Source of the DNA: Catellatospora bangladeshensis
GTDB taxonomy: Bacteria; Actinomycetota; Actinomycetes; Mycobacteriales; Micromonosporaceae
Reading direction: 5' to 3'
Length of the DNA stretch: 64,000 nucleotides
Assembly (NCBI RefSeq): GCF_016862575.1
Contig: NZ_BONF01000032.1
Location: 92,022-156,021, forward strand
The position numbers and the translations under genes were made by a program. Positions 8,397 to 16,718 of the stretch are shown one piece after another. Under the pieces are notes generated by a model, which was given only the letters and a program-made list of their open reading frames with translations, was not told the DNA's origin and did no database searches. The first letter of the stretch is position 1; every line of letters begins with the position of its first letter.

Positions 8397-9344
8397 TCAC
8401 TCCTCCGGGTCGGTGGCGCCGGCGGAGGCCACCGCGCGGCGGGCCGTCCCGGAGCCGTTCATCGGCGGCTCGGTCAGCCACAGCTTCTGGAGCATGTGCC
8501 AGTCTGCCGGGTGGGCGGCGATCCCGCGCGCCAGGCCGTCGGCCACCTGCTGGGTGAGCAGCCGCACTCTCGTGTCCAGGGAGCCCGCCGACGGGTCCGG
8601 CACCGGCAGCGGGCCGACCACCCGGCCGCAGCCCGCGTCCGGCTCGTACCACATGTCCACCACGAACAGCGGCGCGCCGGTGCGCAGCGCCAGCATCGCC
8701 GGGCCGGCCGGCATGCGGGTGCGCCCGCCGAAGAAGTCGACCTCGACCCCGCGCGCGGACAGGTCCCGGTCGGCCAGCAGCGGCACGATGTGCGCCTGGC
8801 CGAGCCGCTCCGCCAGGATGTCGATCGGCGAGCCCTGCCCGCCGGTGGCCGGGATGATGCTCATGCCCAGCTGCTCGCGGTAGGCGAGGAAGCGCTGGTA
8901 GACGCCCTCCGGCTTGAGCCGCTCGGCGACCGTGGTCAGCGGCAGGCCGCTCGCGGTCACCATCGCTCCGGCCGCGTCCCAGTTGCCCGCGTGCGGCAGC
9001 GCCACGATCGCGCCGGTGCCCGCCGCGTGCGCCGCGGCCAGCTTGTCGTAGTCGTGCAGCCGGAAGCCGTCGCGCAGCTGCTCCCGCGACTTCGACGGCA
9101 GCCGGAACGCCTCCAGCCAGTAGCGGGCGTACGAGCGCATCGCGTCGCGTACCAGCGAATCGGGTGCGGGCTCGCCCAGCACGCAGCTCAGGTTGCGGGC
9201 CAGGCGCTGCACCCCGGGGCCGCGCTTGGCCGCCGCCCGGTCCGCACCGGCCCGGAACAGCGCCTTCGCGGCAGGCTCGGGCATGGTCCGCACCAGCCGC
9301 CACCCGGCCGCATAACCCAGCTCGACAAGCCGCTCCTTGTTCAC
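8397..9344 (-). CDS. patA: Phosphatidylinositol mannoside acyltransferase (PatA-like)
   Basis: A 315-residue member of the LpxL/HtrB acyltransferase family. In PIM-producing actinobacteria this protein acylates the mannose of PIM with acyl-CoA at the membrane. The HX4D catalytic motif is seen as HAGNWD (H118, D123), and the substrate-binding RGVEVDFFGGRT segment follows. The start is GTG 9344, overlapping the pgsA stop by four bases, with GGGGAGG upstream. Position between pgsA and pimA supports the assignment; the family alone would not separate it from other lipid acyltransferases. Confidence 0.9.
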   Translation of the reverse strand: MNKERLVELGYAAGWRLVRTMPEPAAKALFRAGADRAAAKRGPGVQRLARNLSCVLGEPAPDSLVRDAMRSYARYWLEAFRLPSKSREQLRDGFRLHDYDKLAAAHAAGTGAIVALPHAGNWDAAGAMVTASGLPLTTVAERLKPEGVYQRFLAYREQLGMSIIPATGGQGSPIDILAERLGQAHIVPLLADRDLSARGVEVDFFGGRTRMPAGPAMLALRTGAPLFVVDMWYEPDAGCGRVVGPLPVPDPSAGSLDTRVRLLTQQVADGLARGIAAHPADWHMLQKLWLTEPPMNGSGTARRAVASAGATDPEE

Positions 9345-9961
9345 ACCGCCTCCCCGGCGGCCTCGTGCCTGCGCACGTGCCACATGCGCTGGCCGACGGT
9401 GAAGATGGAGCCGGCCGCGAGCAGCCACAGCGACGCGGGCAGGCCCCAGGCCAGGCCGAAGCCGGTGAGCAGCGCGCCCACCCCGACGATGATCAGGCGC
9501 TCGGCGCGCTCGACGAGGCCCACGTGGCAGGACATGCCCAGACCCTCGGCGCGCGCCTTGACGTAGGACACGACCTGCCCGGCGACCAGGCAGATCAGGG
9601 CCGCGGCCAGTGCCCAGCGGTCGCCGGTGCCGGCGTACCACCAGATGATGCCCGCGAAGATGGCACCGTCGGCGATGCGGTCCATCGTCGAGTCCAGCAA
9701 CGCGCCGTAGCGGCTGGCGCTGCCGCGGGCCCGCGCCATCGCCCCGTCCATCACGTCGGTGAGGCCGCACACTAGGATGATCAACACGGCGGCGACGAAG
9801 TGCCCGCGCGCTGCGAAGCCGAACGCCCCGACCAGCACGCCCAGGGTGCCCACCACGGTCACCGCGTTCGGGCTGACACCCGCGCGGAGCAGCGCCCGGC
9901 TGAGAGGATCTAGCAGCCGGGCCGTACCGGCCTTGCCCACCACGCTGAGGATCTTCGCCAT
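9341..9961 (-). CDS. pgsA: CDP-alcohol phosphatidyltransferase (phosphatidylinositol phosphate synthase)
   Basis: A 206-residue membrane enzyme with the CDP-alcohol phosphatidyltransferase signature: D69-VM-D72-G-AM-AR, then G and two aspartates (D90, D94) in GALLDSTMD. It has about six membrane helices. In this operon position the enzyme makes phosphatidylinositol phosphate from CDP-diacylglycerol and inositol 1-phosphate, feeding PimA. I use ATG 9961. It is divergent from the EF-G-like gene at 10098, so the 136-bp gap holds both promoters. In many actinobacteria thrS and the HIT gene sit immediately before it. Here three other genes separate them. Confidence 0.9.
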   Translation of the reverse strand: MAKILSVVGKAGTARLLDPLSRALLRAGVSPNAVTVVGTLGVLVGAFGFAARGHFVAAVLIILVCGLTDVMDGAMARARGSASRYGALLDSTMDRIADGAIFAGIIWWYAGTGDRWALAAALICLVAGQVVSYVKARAEGLGMSCHVGLVERAERLIIVGVGALLTGFGLAWGLPASLWLLAAGSIFTVGQRMWHVRRHEAAGEAV

Positions 9962-10097
9962 GATGGCGCTAACGATAGCGGTGGGCGTCACGGCGCTCGA
10001 CGGCGGCGACACGCGCACGCCGGTCTTGTGTCCGAACGCCCGATGGGTGTGGGATCGGGAAACAATGCAGTAACCGACACGGATACAGGAGGCGGAC

Positions 10098-12260
10098 ATG
10101 GCGCGCGGCGACAGGGAGAAGGTCTCACAGGCTCCGGCGCAGGTCGCCGAGGAGCCTTCCGACGTGCGCAACGTCGTGGTGGTCGGGCACGCCGGCAGCG
10201 GCAAGACGACGCTGGTAGAGGCGCTGCTCGCGGCCACCGGGACGATCGGCCGGGCCGGTTCGGTCGCCGACGGCAGCACCGTCACCGACCACGACCCGGC
10301 CGCCGTCAAGCAGCAGCGCTCGGTCGCGCTGGCCTGCGCGCCGCTGACCCACGACGGGGTCAAGGTCAACCTGCTGGACACGCCCGGCTACGCCGACTTC
10401 GTCGGTGAGCTGCGGGCCGGCCTGCGCGCCGCCGACGCCGCCCTGTTCGTGGTGAGCGCCTGGGACGGGATGGACGCGGCCACCGCCACCCTCTGGGAGG
10501 AGTGCGCCGCGGTCGGCATGCCGCGCGCCGTGGCGATCACCCGGCTGGACCACCCGAGGGCCGACTTCGACGAGGCCCTCGCGCTGTGCCAGCGGGTCTT
10601 CGGCGAGGAGATCCAGCCGCTGTACCTGCCCATGCACGGCGACGACGGCCAGTCCGTCGAGGGCCTGATCGGCCTGATCTCGCAGCAGGTGTACGACTAC
10701 TCCGGCGGCTACCCGCCCCAGGTGCGCGAGCCCGACCCGGAGCACCTGCCCGCCATCGAGGAGTCCCGCGGCGAGCTGATCGAGGGGATCATCGCCGAGA
10801 GCGAGGACGAGACCCTGATGGACCGCTACCTCGCGGGCGAGGCCATCGACCAGCAGGTGCTCGTCGACGACCTGGAGAAGGCAGTGGCCCGCGGCCACTT
10901 CCACCCCGTGGTGCCCGTCTGCGCCGAGACCGGCGTCGGCCTGGACGCGCTGCTGGAGCTGCTCACCCGGGCCTTCCCGACCCCGCTGGAGCACCCGCTG
11001 CCCGCGGTCACCGGCGTGGACGGCGCCCCGCGTGACGCGCTCACCTGCGACCCGGACGGCCCGCTGGTCGCCGAGGTGGTCAAGACGACCATCGACCCGT
11101 ACGTGGGCCGGGTCAGCCTGGTCCGTGTCTTCTCCGGCACGCTGCGCCCGGACACCCCGGTGCACATCAGCGGCCACGGCCTGGCCGAGCGCGGTCACCC
11201 CGACCACGACGCCGACGAGCGGGTCACCCACCTCTACTCACCGCTGGGCGCCAGCCTGCGCGAGGTCGGCAAGTGCATCGCGGGTGACATCTGCGCGGTC
11301 ACCAAGTCCACCGCCGCCGAGACCGGCGACACCATCTCGGCCAAGGACCGGCCGCTGCTGATGGCGCCGTGGCAGATGCCCGAGCCGCTGCTGCCGGTGG
11401 CCGTGGTGCCCAAGACCCGCTCGGACGAGGACGCCCTGGCCAAGAACCTGGCCAAGCTGGTCGCGGGCGACCCGACGCTGCGCCTGGAGCGCAACCCGGA
11501 GACCCACCAGCTCGTGCTGTGGTGCATGGGCGAGGCGCACGCCGATGTGGTGCTGGACCGGCTGCGCGCGGGCGGCGTCGAGCTGAGCACCGAACCGGCC
11601 AAGGTCGCGCTGCGCGAGGCGTTCGCCGCGCCCGCCGCCGGGCAGGGCCGCCACGTGAAGCAGTCCGGCGGGCACGGCCAGTACGCCGTGTGCGCGATCC
11701 AGCTGGAGCCGCTGCCGCGCGGCGCGGGCATCGAGTTCGTCGACAAGATCGTCGGTGGCGCGATCCCGCACAACTACATCCCCAGCGTCGAGAAGGGGGT
11801 ACGCGCGCAGGCCGAGCGCGGCATCGCGGCCGGCTACCCCGTCGTCGACTTCCGGGTCACCCTGGTCGACGGCAAGGCGCACAGCGTCGACTCCTCCGAC
11901 GCCGCCTTCCAGACCGCGGGCAGCATGGCGCTCAAGGACGCCGCGGAGAAGGCGCAGATCACGCTCCTGGAACCGGTCGACGAGGTGGTCATCACGGTGC
12001 CCGACAGCGCGGTGGGCGCGGTGATGAGCGACCTGTCCGGCCGCCGCGGGCGGGTGCTCGGCTCCGAGTCGGACCCCGGCGGCGGCGACCGCACCCAGGT
12101 CCGCGCCGAGGTCCCGGCGGTGGAGCTGCTGCGCTACCTGGTCGACCTGCGCTCGATGACGGCAGGCGCGGGCACCTTCACCCGCGAGTTCGCCCGCTAC
12201 GAGCCCATGCCCGGCCACCTCGCCGACCAGGCCCGCAAGGACCACGCCACGTCGCGCTGA
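10098..12260 (+). CDS. Elongation factor G-like GTPase (EF-G2 type)
   Basis: A 720-residue translational GTPase with the five-domain EF-G layout. The P-loop is GHAGSGKT (30-37) and the G3 motif DTPGYADF begins at residue 94. The G4 motif, normally NKxD, is TRLD (148-151), as in the divergent EF-G2/FusA2 group of actinobacteria rather than housekeeping FusA. Domains IV-V are present (GRHVKQSGGHGQYAV, VVDFRVTLVDGKAHSVDSSD). There is no neighbouring rpsL, rpsG or tuf, which also argues for the paralogue. The start has a GGAGG site eleven bases upstream. It may act in ribosome rescue or stress translation; its exact role is not established for the group. Confidence 0.88.
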   Translation: MARGDREKVSQAPAQVAEEPSDVRNVVVVGHAGSGKTTLVEALLAATGTIGRAGSVADGSTVTDHDPAAVKQQRSVALACAPLTHDGVKVNLLDTPGYADFVGELRAGLRAADAALFVVSAWDGMDAATATLWEECAAVGMPRAVAITRLDHPRADFDEALALCQRVFGEEIQPLYLPMHGDDGQSVEGLIGLISQQVYDYSGGYPPQVREPDPEHLPAIEESRGELIEGIIAESEDETLMDRYLAGEAIDQQVLVDDLEKAVARGHFHPVVPVCAETGVGLDALLELLTRAFPTPLEHPLPAVTGVDGAPRDALTCDPDGPLVAEVVKTTIDPYVGRVSLVRVFSGTLRPDTPVHISGHGLAERGHPDHDADERVTHLYSPLGASLREVGKCIAGDICAVTKSTAAETGDTISAKDRPLLMAPWQMPEPLLPVAVVPKTRSDEDALAKNLAKLVAGDPTLRLERNPETHQLVLWCMGEAHADVVLDRLRAGGVELSTEPAKVALREAFAAPAAGQGRHVKQSGGHGQYAVCAIQLEPLPRGAGIEFVDKIVGGAIPHNYIPSVEKGVRAQAERGIAAGYPVVDFRVTLVDGKAHSVDSSDAAFQTAGSMALKDAAEKAQITLLEPVDEVVITVPDSAVGAVMSDLSGRRGRVLGSESDPGGGDRTQVRAEVPAVELLRYLVDLRSMTAGAGTFTREFARYEPMPGHLADQARKDHATSR

Positions 12261-12284
12261 GCCGCCCGTCCCCGCCGCGGCGCG

Positions 12285-13094
12285 TCAGGTGGCCGTGGCG
12301 GGGGCCGGATCGGCGGCGGCGAGCAGCTCGGAGACCGTGGCGAACTCGAAGCCGCGGGCACGGACCGCCTTGATGATCTCCCGCAGGTTGTCGATGCAGA
12401 CCAGCCGGTCCTTCGGGCCGACGTCGTGGGCGAGGATCACGGTGCCGGGCCGGGCCGCCTCGGCGGTGTCGGCCACGATCCCGCCCGGATCGTCCACGAA
12501 CACGCTCTCCCGCATCCGCTGCGACCACATGATCACGTCGTACCCGAACTCCTCGGCGACGGTCAGCGTGGACCCGCCGAGGTGCCCCCACGGCGGGCGC
12601 AGCAGCGTCGGGACCCGGCCGACGTGCTCGGTGATCGCGTCGTGGCAGCGGCGCAGCTGCTCGCGCACCTTGCGCTCGTCGCGCTGGGCGAGGTCCTTGT
12701 GCGCCCAGGTGTGGTTGCCGACCTCGTGCCGGGCGTAGCGCCCCTTGACCAGGCCGGCGTTCTTGACCAGCCGCTCGCCGACGACGAAGAACGTCGCTTT
12801 GGCGCCCAGCTCGTCCAGCGCGTCGAGCACCCGCGGCGTCCAGTCGGGCTCGGGCCCGTCGTCGAAGGTCAGCGCCACCAGCGGCCTGCTCGTGTTGACG
12901 TGCCAGACGGTGCGCACCGTGCCGTTGTGCCAGCCCAGCTCGTTGCCGGCGGGCGCGTACCCGCCGTCGATGGGCAGCCGGTCCGGGCCGAACCAGCTCT
13001 TGGCCCGCATGCCGACGACGGCGGCGGTCGCGCCGACCCCGCCCGCGGCGAGCATGCGGAAGACCCCCCGCCGTGAAACCATCCCCGTCCCCAT
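12285..13094 (-). CDS. Secreted polysaccharide deacetylase (probable Tat substrate)
   Basis: A 269-residue NodB-domain carbohydrate esterase. The N-terminus has a twin-arginine-like signal (SRRGVFR, then a hydrophobic stretch to about residue 29), so it is probably exported folded by Tat. Motif 1 is TFDDGPE (76-82), motif 2 NHTWAH (127-132) supplies the two metal histidines, motif 3 is RPPWG (166-170), and motif 5 is ILAHD. The motif-4 aspartate of the DWS consensus is replaced (MWSQRM). It would deacetylate peptidoglycan or chito-oligosaccharides at the cell surface. It is convergent with the EF-G-like gene, with 24 bases between stops. Confidence 0.88.
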   Translation of the reverse strand: MGTGMVSRRGVFRMLAAGGVGATAAVVGMRAKSWFGPDRLPIDGGYAPAGNELGWHNGTVRTVWHVNTSRPLVALTFDDGPEPDWTPRVLDALDELGAKATFFVVGERLVKNAGLVKGRYARHEVGNHTWAHKDLAQRDERKVREQLRRCHDAITEHVGRVPTLLRPPWGHLGGSTLTVAEEFGYDVIMWSQRMRESVFVDDPGGIVADTAEAARPGTVILAHDVGPKDRLVCIDNLREIIKAVRARGFEFATVSELLAAADPAPATAT

Positions 13095-13214
13095 CCCCCC
13101 GCATCCACCGCGCCGGAGGGGCCGGGCGGTGTTCGATGCGTCTACCGGAATGATGACGTGGGCGAGGCGCTCGCGGTTGCATTCGGCCGATCACGTCACA
13201 GCCGGTGACGGCGG

Positions 13215-13248
13215 CCGGGTGTCCCGCACGTCCGCACGGGACACCCGG
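13215..13248 (-). terminator. Terminator hairpin after tandem-VOC gene
   Basis: A perfect 12-bp inverted repeat (CCGGGTGTCCCG and complement) with a 10-nt loop lies five bases past the VOC stop. Confidence 0.6.
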
Positions 13249-13252
13249 AGGT

Positions 13253-13960
13253 TCACCAGACCAGGCAGAACGGGTGGCCGGCCGGGTCGGCGTACACCCG
13301 CCAGTTGTCGCCCTCGCCGGGCAGCCGCGTCGCGCCGAGCGCGAGCACCTTCGGCTCCGCCTCCTCGACGTCGGCGACCTCCACGTCGAGGTGGAACTGC
13401 TGGGGGTATGCCGGGTCGGGCCAGCGCGGCGCGCGATGCTCCGCGATCTCCTGGAAGATCACCGCGAGCTTGCCCTCCTTGGAGATCATGGCGCCGCCCT
13501 CGCCCTCCCAGGTCACCGGGAAGCCGAGCAGCTCGCTGTAGAAGCGGGCCAGCGGCCCGGCCTGCTCGCAGTCGATCGCCACGTCGGCGAGCGCCACGCT
13601 GTCCACGTCGGCCTGGCACAGGCAGAACGGGTGCCCGGCCGGGTCGGCCAGCACGGTGAAGGTGTCGCCGCCGCCGGGCAGCCGCGTCGCGCCGAGCTCG
13701 ACCGCCCGCTCGACCGCCGCGGCCATGTCGGGCACGCGCAGGTCGAGGTGCATCTGCTGCGGGTACGCCGGGTCGGGCCAGCGCGGCGGGACGTGGTCGT
13801 CGGCCCGCTGGAACCCGATCCGGGTGCCGTCGGCGGTCTTGAGGAGGATCCATTCGTCGTCGGCGTAGTGCTCGACGAGCCCGGCCAGCTCGGCGTAGAA
13901 ACCCGCCAGGCCCTTGAGGTCGGGCGTATCGAGCACGACGGTCTTTAGTTCGCCAATCAT
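13253..13960 (-). CDS. Tandem-VOC (glyoxalase/bleomycin-resistance fold) protein
   Basis: A 235-residue protein made of two vicinal-oxygen-chelate modules, about residues 1-115 and 120-235. The halves share near-identical blocks: PRWPDPAYPQQMHLDLRV against PRWPDPAYPQQFHLDVEV, and GATRLPGGGD/ADPAGHPFCLC against GATRLPGEGD/ADPAGHPFCLV. This indicates an internal duplication. Family members include dioxygenases, antibiotic-binding proteins and lyases; nothing here fixes the substrate. I chose ATG 13960 because GGAAG (13971-13975) is correctly spaced for it, whereas ATG 13969 is too close to that site. Confidence 0.8.
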   Translation of the reverse strand: MIGELKTVVLDTPDLKGLAGFYAELAGLVEHYADDEWILLKTADGTRIGFQRADDHVPPRWPDPAYPQQMHLDLRVPDMAAAVERAVELGATRLPGGGDTFTVLADPAGHPFCLCQADVDSVALADVAIDCEQAGPLARFYSELLGFPVTWEGEGGAMISKEGKLAVIFQEIAEHRAPRWPDPAYPQQFHLDVEVADVEEAEPKVLALGATRLPGEGDNWRVYADPAGHPFCLVW

Positions 13961-13973
13961 GGCGGCCATCCTT

Positions 13974-14008
13974 CCGCAGGGGTACGACGTAATCGCGTAC
14001 CCCTGCGG
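13974..14008 (-). terminator. Terminator hairpin after HIT gene, adjoining VOC ribosome-binding site
   Basis: A 13-bp perfect stem (CCGCAGGGGTACG and complement) with a 9-nt loop. It follows the HIT stop by seven bases. Its downstream arm overlaps the GGAAG ribosome-binding site of the VOC gene, so read-through transcripts could have that site masked. Confidence 0.6.
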
Positions 14009-14015
14009 CGTGGCG

Positions 14016-14513
14016 TTACGCCGGCCAGGCCTCGCGCAGCAGGTCCCGGGTGTCGGTGAGCAGCTGCGGCAGGGCCTTGGTGCGGGCGACGACGGGCAGG
14101 AAGTTGTTGTCGCCGCCCCACCGCGGCACCACGTGCTGGTGCAGGTGCGCGGCGATGCCCGCCCCGGCGGCGTGGCCCTGGTTGAGCCCGATGTTGAAGC
14201 CGTGCGCGCTGGACACCTTGCGCACCACCCGCATCGCCGTCTTGGTGAACTCGGCCAGCTCGGCCGTCTCCGCCGCGTCCAGCTCCGGGTAGTCGTCGAT
14301 GTGCCGGTACGGGCAGATCAGCAGGTGCCCCGGGTTGTACGGGAACCGGTTGAGCACCGCGTACACGGCCTCACCGCGCGCCACCACGAGCCCGTCCGGG
14401 TCGTCGACGGGCGCGACGCAGAACGGGCAGTCGGCGGACCGGGCGCCGCCGACGTACGCCATGCGCCACGGCGTCCACAGCCGCTCCAGGCCGTCGGGGT
14501 CGGGTCCGGTCAC
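14016..14513 (-). CDS. HIT-family nucleotide hydrolase/transferase
   Basis: A 165-residue histidine-triad protein. The catalytic triad is HLHQHVV (residues 123-129), and a CPFC pair near the N-terminus (29-32) may bind zinc. HIT proteins hydrolyse or transfer nucleoside monophosphates (Hint, Fhit, Ap4A phosphorylase branches). The WTPWRMAYV opening is typical of the actinobacterial Ap4A-phosphorylase-like group. It starts at GTG 14513, overlapping the thrS stop by four bases, so it is co-translated with threonyl-tRNA synthetase. A HIT gene beside thrS and the PIM operon is a conserved actinobacterial arrangement. Aminoacyl-tRNA synthetases make Ap4A, which gives the pairing sense. Confidence 0.88.
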   Translation of the reverse strand: MTGPDPDGLERLWTPWRMAYVGGARSADCPFCVAPVDDPDGLVVARGEAVYAVLNRFPYNPGHLLICPYRHIDDYPELDAAETAELAEFTKTAMRVVRKVSSAHGFNIGLNQGHAAGAGIAAHLHQHVVPRWGGDNNFLPVVARTKALPQLLTDTRDLLREAWPA

Positions 14514-16555
14514 GCGGCGGCTTCCTGCGGGGCGTCGGCGGCCGGGGCCGACGGGCCGGTGTTGACGCGCGAGCGCACCACGTCGACGACGTGCGCGACG
14601 GCCTCGTCGAGGCTGACGCCGTTGCGCTGCGAGCCGTCGCGGTAGCGGAAGGACACCGTGCCGTCGGCCAGGTCCTGGTCGCCGACGATCGCCATGAACG
14701 GGATCTTCTGCTGCTGCGCGGTGCGGATCTTCTTCTGCATCCGCTCGTCGGAGGAGTCCACCTCGGCCCGGATGCCCTGCTTGCGCAGCCGCGCGACGAA
14801 GTCGAACAGGAACGCGGTGTGCCCGGCCTCGTCGTCGGAGCGGATCGGGATGCCCACCACCTGCACCGGCGCCAGCCAGGCCGGGAACGCGCCCGCGTAG
14901 TGCTCGGTGAGCACGCCGATGAAGCGCTCGATCGAGCCGAACTTGGCACAGTGGATCATCACCGGCTGCTGCCGGGAGCCGTCGGCGGCCTGGTACTCCA
15001 ACTCGAAGCCGCGCGGCTGGTTGAAGTCGTACTGGATGGTCGACATCTGCCAGGTGCGGCCGATGGCGTCCTTGGCCTGCACGGAGATCTTCGGGCCGTA
15101 GAAGGCCGCGCCGCCCGGGTCCGGGACCAGGGTCAGGCCGGTGTCCCGGGCGCACTGCTCCAGCACCGCGGTCGCGGTCGCCCAGTCCTCCTCCGAGCCG
15201 ACGAACTTCTCCGGCTTGGAGTCGTCACGGGTGGACAGCTCCAGGAAGAAGTCGGTGATGCCGAAGTCCTTGAGCAGGCCGAGCACGAAGTCCAGCAGGT
15301 GCTTGATCTCGGCGGCGGCCTGCTCCTTGGTCACGTACGAGTGCGAGTCGTCCTGGGTGAAGCCGCGCACCCGGGTCAGGCCGTGGATCACGCCCGACTT
15401 CTCGAACCGGTACACCGAGCCGAACTCGAACAGCCGGATCGGCAGCTCGCGGTAGGAGCGCCCGCGCGAGCGGTAGATCAGGTTGTGCATCGGGCAGTTC
15501 ATGGCCTTGAGGTAGTAGTCGCTGCCCTCCATGTCCATCGGCGGGAACATGGTCTCCTTGTAGTAGGGCAGGTGACCCGAGGTGTGGAAGAGGCCTTCCT
15601 TGGTGATGTGCGGCGTCCCGACGTACTGGAAGCCCTCCTCGATGTGGCGCAGGCGGACGTAGTCCTCCATCTCGCGCTTGATCACACCGCCCTTGGGGTG
15701 GAACACGGCCAGGCCGGAGCCGATCTCGTCGGGGAAGCTGAACAGGTCGAGGTCGGTGCCGAGCTTGCGGTGGTCGCGCCGGGCCGCCTCCTCCAGCAGC
15801 TTCAGGTAGTCCTTGAGCTGGTCGCGGGTCGGCCACGCGGTGCCGTAGACCCGCTGCAGCTGCGGGTTCTTCTCCGAGCCGCGCCAGTACGCCGCCGCGG
15901 AGCGCATCAGCTTGAACGCGCCGATCAGGCGGGTGGACGGCAGGTGCGGGCCGCGGCACAGGTCGCCCCAGCAGCGCTTGCCGCTCTTGGCGTCGAAGTT
16001 GTCGTAGATGGTCAGCTCGCCGCCGCCGACCTCCATCACGTCGTCGCCCGCGTCGCCCTTGATGTCGACCAGCTCGAGCTTGAACGGCTCGTCCTTCAGC
16101 TCGGCCTTGGCCTCGTCCAGGGTCTCGAAGCGGCGGCGCTTGAAGGTCTGCCCCGACTTGACGATCTCCTGCATACGCTTCTCGATCTTGTCGAGATCGT
16201 CCGGGTGGAACGGCTTGGCCACGCCGAAGTCGTAGTAGAAGCCGTTGTCGATCGGCGGGCCGATCCCGAGCTTGGCCTCGGGGAAGATGTCCTGCACGGC
16301 CTGGGCCAGCACGTGCGCGGTGGAGTGGCGCAGCACCGCGAGCCCGTCCGGGCTGTCGATGGCGACCGGCTCGACCTCGGTGTCCACCTCGGGAGCCCAG
16401 TCCAGGTCGCGCAGGCGGCCCTCGGGGTCGCGCACCACCACGATCGCCTTGGCGCCGTGCACCGGCAGGCCGGCCGCGGCGATCGCGTCCGCGCCCGTCG
16501 TCCCGGCCCGGACGACGACGGGGTCGGCCTGGGGCGGGCTGGTGGGTGCGTTCAC
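14510..16555 (-). CDS. thrS: Threonyl-tRNA synthetase
   Basis: A 681-residue class II synthetase charging tRNA-Thr. The editing domain carries [13 protein letters not shown] near residue 75. The catalytic core shows the zinc ligands in [23 protein letters not shown] and [13 protein letters not shown], and a C-terminal anticodon-binding domain follows ([15 protein letters not shown] onward). The N-terminal TGS-like region is shortened and diverged but present. The HIT gene is coupled downstream. The upstream gap to the divergent GGDEF/EAL gene is 163 bases and contains no T-box, so no tRNA-sensing leader is seen. Confidence 0.97.
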   Translation of the reverse strand: MNAPTSPPQADPVVVRAGTTGADAIAAAGLPVHGAKAIVVVRDPEGRLRDLDWAPEVDTEVEPVAIDSPDGLAVLRHSTAHVLAQAVQDIFPEAKLGIGPPIDNGFYYDFGVAKPFHPDDLDKIEKRMQEIVKSGQTFKRRRFETLDEAKAELKDEPFKLELVDIKGDAGDDVMEVGGGELTIYDNFDAKSGKRCWGDLCRGPHLPSTRLIGAFKLMRSAAAYWRGSEKNPQLQRVYGTAWPTRDQLKDYLKLLEEAARRDHRKLGTDLDLFSFPDEIGSGLAVFHPKGGVIKREMEDYVRLRHIEEGFQYVGTPHITKEGLFHTSGHLPYYKETMFPPMDMEGSDYYLKAMNCPMHNLIYRSRGRSYRELPIRLFEFGSVYRFEKSGVIHGLTRVRGFTQDDSHSYVTKEQAAAEIKHLLDFVLGLLKDFGITDFFLELSTRDDSKPEKFVGSEEDWATATAVLEQCARDTGLTLVPDPGGAAFYGPKISVQAKDAIGRTWQMSTIQYDFNQPRGFELEYQAADGSRQQPVMIHCAKFGSIERFIGVLTEHYAGAFPAWLAPVQVVGIPIRSDDEAGHTAFLFDFVARLRKQGIRAEVDSSDERMQKKIRTAQQQKIPFMAIVGDQDLADGTVSFRYRDGSQRNGVSLDEAVAHVVDVVRSRVNTGPSAPAADAPQEAAA

Positions 16556-16706
16556 GATGATCTCCTCAAGCTCTCTGCAGCGGTTTGTCCGGCTCCGGCC
16601 ATGCTATCGGTCCGGCTGATCATGCCGGTTACCGGTTCCGGCCCGCGCGGCCCGGCGCCCGGCGCAACTAATGCCCGTTCCGCCCGGATACGCCGCGTCT
16701 GCGCGA

Positions 16707-16712
16707 TACCGT
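16707..16712 (+). promoter_or_regulatory. Probable -10 element of a leaderless transcript
   Basis: TACCGT lies six bases before the GTG start at 16719, and no ribosome-binding site is visible. This spacing is what leaderless actinobacterial mRNAs show. The sequence fit is to the TANNNT pattern only. Confidence 0.4.
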
Positions 16713-16718
16713 CGATAA

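Noticed and set aside
16556..16718. T-box leader upstream of thrS
   Set aside because: The 163-base gap lacks a T-box core and specifier-like stem-loop, and it must also hold the divergent promoter.
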